This document shows, piece by piece, positions 6,013 through 8,289 of a stretch of DNA of 8,289 nucleotides (positions are counted from its first letter, which is position 1; the number at the start of each line of letters is the position of its first letter). The translations under genes and the position numbers were made by a program. The stretch covers positions 1-8,289 of the forward strand of contig JBAXKZ010000038.1 of assembly GCA_037135095.1 (NCBI GenBank). Direction: 5' to 3'. The notes beneath the pieces are model-generated. The model did not search any database. It worked only from the letters and a program-made list of their open reading frames with translations, and was not told the DNA's origin. The DNA is from CAIMZW01 sp037135095 (GTDB lineage: Bacteria; Actinomycetota; Actinomycetes; Nanopelagicales; Nanopelagicaceae).

Positions 6013-6551
6013 TACTTCTTACCTGTCTTTCCTTGCTTGCGGCGAATCTTTGCGCCATCAAGATGTAGACCTTTGCCCTTGTAAGGATCAGCCTTACGAA
6101 GCTTCTGGATCTTGGCAGCAGTCTCGCCTACGAGTTGCTTATCGATTCCGATAATCGAAAACTTAGTAGCGGAGTCAACCTTGAAGGTGATTCCGGCAGG
6201 TGCTGGGAATTGAATTGAGTGGCTGTACCCGAGTTGGAACTCGAGATCGCCATTCTTCTCAGCAACACGGTAACCAACGCCGACGATGTTGATCGTCTTT
6301 GAGTAACCAGTTGTTACGCCTTCGACCATGTTCGCAACCAAGGTGCGAGACATGCCGTGAAGAGAGCGAGAGATTCGACCATCATCTGGACGAGTTACGA
6401 GTAGCACGCCAGCTTCTTGTGCGGCGGTGATTGGCTCAGCCAGTACATGTGAAAGTGAACCCTTAGGTCCCTTTACAGATACGTTCTGACCAGAAATTGC
6501 GATTTCGACTCCGGCAGGAATCGCGATTGGGCTACGACCGATACGTGACAT
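6012..6551 (-). CDS. rplF: 50S ribosomal protein L6
   Basis: L6 sits near the factor-binding site of the large subunit and has two similar RNA-binding domains. The 179 residues show MSRIGRSPIAIPAGV at the start, VSVKGPKGSL (24-33) in domain one, and GVGYRVAEKNG (91-101), LGYSH (107-111) and the signature ADPYKGKGLH (154-163) in domain two. It ends in a basic tail. ATG at 6549-6551 lies 4 nt after the rpsH stop, with GGTG about 5 nt upstream in the rpsH end. Length and start match the family. Confidence 0.98.
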   Translation of the reverse strand: MSRIGRSPIAIPAGVEIAISGQNVSVKGPKGSLSHVLAEPITAAQEAGVLLVTRPDDGRISRSLHGMSRTLVANMVEGVTTGYSKTINIVGVGYRVAEKNGDLEFQLGYSHSIQFPAPAGITFKVDSATKFSIIGIDKQLVGETAAKIQKLRKADPYKGKGLHLDGAKIRRKQGKTGKK

Positions 6552-6555
6552 CAGA

Positions 6556-6960
6556 TCACCATACGTAGGCGAGAACTTCTCCGCCTACACCTTGCTTGTT
6601 GGCCTGCTTATCAGTCAGAAGGCCAGAGGAGGTTGAAATAATTGCAACACCAAGTCCACCCAAAACTTTTGGTAGTGCGGTTGACTTTGCGTAAACGCGA
6701 AGTCCGGGCTTGCTCACGCGGCGTAGGCCAGCGATAGAGCGCTCACGATTGGAACCGAACTTGAGATCTAGTGTCAAGGTCTTTCCGAATCCTTCAGTAT
6801 TGGTCTCGACTTTAAAGCCGGCGATATAACCCTCTTGCTTGAGGATCTCGGCAATACGAACCTTTACCGATGAAGATGGCATTGCAACCACTTCATGGTA
6901 GGCAGAGTTCGCATTGCGCAGACGAGCCAGCATGTCTGCGATCGGGTCTGTCATTGTCAT
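6556..6960 (-). CDS. rpsH: 30S ribosomal protein S8
   Basis: S8 is a primary 16S rRNA-binding protein of the small-subunit platform; in E. coli it also represses translation of its own operon. The 134 residues carry TDPIADMLARLRNA at the start and the C-terminal signature ISTSSGLLTDKQ (108-119) ending GGEVLAYVW. Two in-frame ATGs are close together (ATGACAATG, residues 1 and 3). The first, at 6958-6960, is preferred because GAGG (6967-6970) is 6 nt upstream of it but 12 nt from the second. A 110-nt gap separates it from rpsN, the largest gap among the ribosomal genes here. The stop is TGA. Confidence 0.98.
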   Translation of the reverse strand: MTMTDPIADMLARLRNANSAYHEVVAMPSSSVKVRIAEILKQEGYIAGFKVETNTEGFGKTLTLDLKFGSNRERSIAGLRRVSKPGLRVYAKSTALPKVLGGLGVAIISTSSGLLTDKQANKQGVGGEVLAYVW

Positions 6961-7070
6961 TCTTGGCCTCGGGCCTTTCTCAAGATGGTTTCCGCCAAAT
7001 CCTTAGTGAACTTGGTCTGGACCTTTCTCGTAGTTGATGGGTGGATAAATCTCTTTGAAGCGGCTTCGAG
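6961..7070 (-). other. 110-nt rpsN-rpsH gap with an in-frame open stretch after the rpsN stop
   Basis: The gap stays open for 37 codons in the rpsN frame after its TAA. It ends at a TGA that overlaps the rpsH ATG as ATGA. The implied peptide is basic (starts LEAASKRFIHPS, ends LRKARGQE). No ATG or GTG occurs in this frame; only two late TTG codons could start it, so an independent gene is not supported. At roughly 61/64 per codon, such a stretch is open by chance about one time in six. GGTCCAGACC (plus 7014-7023) is a short inverted repeat. The gap also holds the rpsH ribosome site. I regard it as probably untranslated leader for rpsH. Confidence 0.4.
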
Positions 7071-7256
7071 TTACCAGGAAGCTTTGGTAATGCCAGGTAG
7101 CTCACCACGGTGTGCCATCTCGCGAAAACAGATACGGCAGATGCCGAATTTTTGGTAGACCGAATGAGGGCGACCACAACGTTGGCAACGGGTATAGCCG
7201 CGTACCTTGAACTTAGGCTTGCGAGCTGCCTTAACCTTGAGCGATGTCTTTGCCAT
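7071..7256 (-). CDS. rpsN: 30S ribosomal protein S14, zinc type (S14Z)
   Basis: S14 assembles late into the 30S head. The 61-residue protein is the short zinc-binding form, with four cysteines in two CxxC pairs (24/27 in YTRCQRCGRPH and 40/43 in GICRICFREMAHRGELPG) and the usual end TKASW. The longer, zinc-free form has about 100 residues. ATG at 7254-7256 has a GAGGGG ribosome site 7 nt upstream and follows rplE by 15 nt. This is the expected operon copy in actinobacteria. Some of these species also carry a zinc-free, Zur-regulated paralogue elsewhere, which this window cannot show. Confidence 0.98.
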   Translation of the reverse strand: MAKTSLKVKAARKPKFKVRGYTRCQRCGRPHSVYQKFGICRICFREMAHRGELPGITKASW

Positions 7257-7271
7257 TTTGCTGCCCCTCTC

Positions 7272-7832
7272 TTAGTTTTCCTTGAAGGGGAAGCCGAGCG
7301 CGCGGAGAAGCTCTCGTCCTTCCTCATCAGTCTTGGCAGTGGTTACGAAAGTGATATCCATTCCACGTGTGCGATCAACCTTGTCCTGCTCAATTTCAGG
7401 AAATACAACTTGTTCGGTCAAGCCGAAGGTGTAGTTGCCATTTCCATCAAATTGTTTAGGTGATAGACCACGGAAATCTCGGATACGAGGTAGCGCGATG
7501 CTTAGTAGGCGGTCAGTGAACTCCCACATGCGATCATTTCGAAGCGTTACGTGGCAACCAATTGGCATACCTTCGCGAAGCTTGAACTGTGCAATTGACT
7601 TGCGGGACTTGGTGACCTGAGGCTTCTGACCGGTGATGATCGTTAGGTCGCGGATTGCGCCTTCAATCAACTTGGAATCGCGAGCAGCTTCGCCAACACC
7701 CATGTTCACAATTACCTTGGTGAGCCCAGGAACCTGCATCACATTTGGGTAGGCGAACTTGGTGCGAAGTGCAGGTGCGATTTCCGCACGGTACTTTGCC
7801 TTAAGACGTGGGCCGGCAACAGTGGTAGACAT
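7272..7832 (-). CDS. rplE: 50S ribosomal protein L5
   Basis: L5 binds 5S rRNA and contacts the P-site tRNA and the 30S head through bridge B1b. The 186 residues include the family signature in VPGLTKVIVNMGVGEA (34-49), GQKPQVTKSRKSIAQFKLRE (68-87), and GLTEQVVFPEI (137-147). The C-terminal end has RGMDITFVTTAKTDEEGREL (156-175) and LLRALGFPF. ATG at 7830-7832 overlaps the rplX stop by one base, with AAAGGA 6 nt upstream. Length is normal for actinobacteria. Its neighbours on both sides are the standard ones. Confidence 0.98.
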   Translation of the reverse strand: MSTTVAGPRLKAKYRAEIAPALRTKFAYPNVMQVPGLTKVIVNMGVGEAARDSKLIEGAIRDLTIITGQKPQVTKSRKSIAQFKLREGMPIGCHVTLRNDRMWEFTDRLLSIALPRIRDFRGLSPKQFDGNGNYTFGLTEQVVFPEIEQDKVDRTRGMDITFVTTAKTDEEGRELLRALGFPFKEN

Positions 7833-8149
7833 TAGATGTCCTTTCCGGTGCGACGTGAGATTCGGACATTCTTGCCCTCTTCATCTTGACGAGCGCCAAG
7901 GCGGGTGGCCTTGCCTTCGTCATCAACAATCATCACATTTGAACTATGGATGGAAGCTTCGACGGTCAAAATTCCGCCGACCTTTACACCACGATCGCTT
8001 GTGGTCTCCTTGGTGTGGCGCAAAACGCGGTTTACACCTTCAATTAGAAGACGAGAATCATCTTTATCAACGCGAATGACCTTGCCAGTTACGCCCTTAT
8101 CTTTACCAGCGATAACTAGGACGGTGTCGCCCTTCTTAATCTTTGACAT
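7832..8149 (-). CDS. rplX: 50S ribosomal protein L24
   Basis: L24 is an assembly-starting large-subunit protein that binds the 5' part of 23S rRNA near the exit tunnel. The 105 residues open with a KOW motif, GDTVLVIAGKDKGVTGKVI (7-25). They continue with IEGVNRVLRHTK (36-47) and the central GGILTVEASIHSSNVMIV (58-75), and end in a basic RISRRTGK tail. ATG at 8147-8149 has a strong GGAGGTG ribosome site (8158-8164) inside the end of rplN, 8 nt upstream; the genes are 2 nt apart. The stop overlaps rplE by one base. Confidence 0.98.
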   Translation of the reverse strand: MSKIKKGDTVLVIAGKDKGVTGKVIRVDKDDSRLLIEGVNRVLRHTKETTSDRGVKVGGILTVEASIHSSNVMIVDDEGKATRLGARQDEEGKNVRISRRTGKDI

Positions 8150-8151
8150 TT

Positions 8152-8289
8152 TTAGAGCACCTCCGGCGCTAATGAAATGATCTTCATAAACTTTTTGTCG
8201 CGAAGTTCACGAGCAACTGGTCCGAAGATACGAGTTCCACGAGGTTCGCCATCAGCCTTAAGAATGACTGCTGCGTTCTCATCAAATTT
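8152..8289 (-). CDS. rplN: 50S ribosomal protein L14 (5' part cut by window edge)
   Basis: L14 is a large-subunit protein that contacts 16S rRNA in bridge B8 and is the target of the silencing factor RsfS. The last 45 residues are visible, including KFDENAAVILKADGEPRGTR, then IFGPVARELRDKKFMKIISL and the end APEVL before TAA. These match the C-terminus of the family, which is about 122 residues long, so roughly 77 residues lie outside the window. The final codons also carry the rplX ribosome site. The gene opens the spc-type part of the operon, and rpsQ would be expected upstream, outside the window. Confidence 0.97.
   Translation of the reverse strand, partial: KFDENAAVILKADGEPRGTRIFGPVARELRDKKFMKIISLAPEVL

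Noticed and set aside
6980..7327. Minus-strand 115-codon open frame spanning the rplE end, rpsN and the gap
   Set aside because: It overlaps rplE and rpsN in another frame, has no ribosome site that I can see and encodes a low-complexity Arg/Ser-rich product.

Overview
The whole window is one stretch of a bacterial ribosomal-protein operon (the spc-type operon), read entirely from the minus strand. In transcription order, from the high-coordinate end down, it holds rplN (3' part only), rplX, rplE, rpsN (zinc type), rpsH, rplF, rplR, rpsE, rpmD, rplO, secY, adk, map, a metal-dependent amidohydrolase gene, infA and the first 21 codons of rpmJ. I found no credible plus-strand gene, tRNA, rRNA, mobile element or CRISPR array.

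The gene order and protein details point to Actinomycetota. These include IF-1 beginning MAKKDGAIEIEG, SecY beginning MLSAFGKAFKTPDLRRK, a 61-residue four-cysteine S14, a zinc-type L36 and an Arg/Asp-rich S5 N-terminus. Hand-counted 60-base stretches range from about 43% to 72% G+C, with most of the window near 45-57%. Together with the very tight packing (five TAATG stop/start overlaps), this is lower in G+C than typical soil actinomycetes. It would fit a streamlined aquatic lineage such as the Nanopelagicales, but that placement is inference.

Layout: 8289-4393 encodes ribosomal proteins L14, L24, L5, S14, S8, L6, L18, S5, L30 and L15, with junctions mostly between a 1-nt overlap and 15 nt. 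The exception is a 110-nt gap between rpsN and rpsH. A 52-nt gap holding a perfect 14-nt palindrome precedes secY, which starts at TTG behind a strong Shine-Dalgarno sequence. Then come adk and map, and a gene for a 349-residue amidohydrolase with a complete binuclear-metal ligand set, only 16 nt after map. A 170-nt gap precedes infA (TTG start) and a 48-nt gap precedes rpmJ (GTG start).

The genes work together in protein production. The ribosomal proteins and IF-1 build and start the ribosome, SecY exports proteins, Adk balances adenine nucleotides, and MetAP removes initiator methionine. The amidohydrolase is the accessory member; a role in peptide or amide turnover is a guess from its family and neighbours. 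I see no novel multi-gene system here. The points most worth a second look are the amidohydrolase insertion, the in-frame open stretch after rpsN, the palindrome before secY and the start-codon and zinc-protein patterns.
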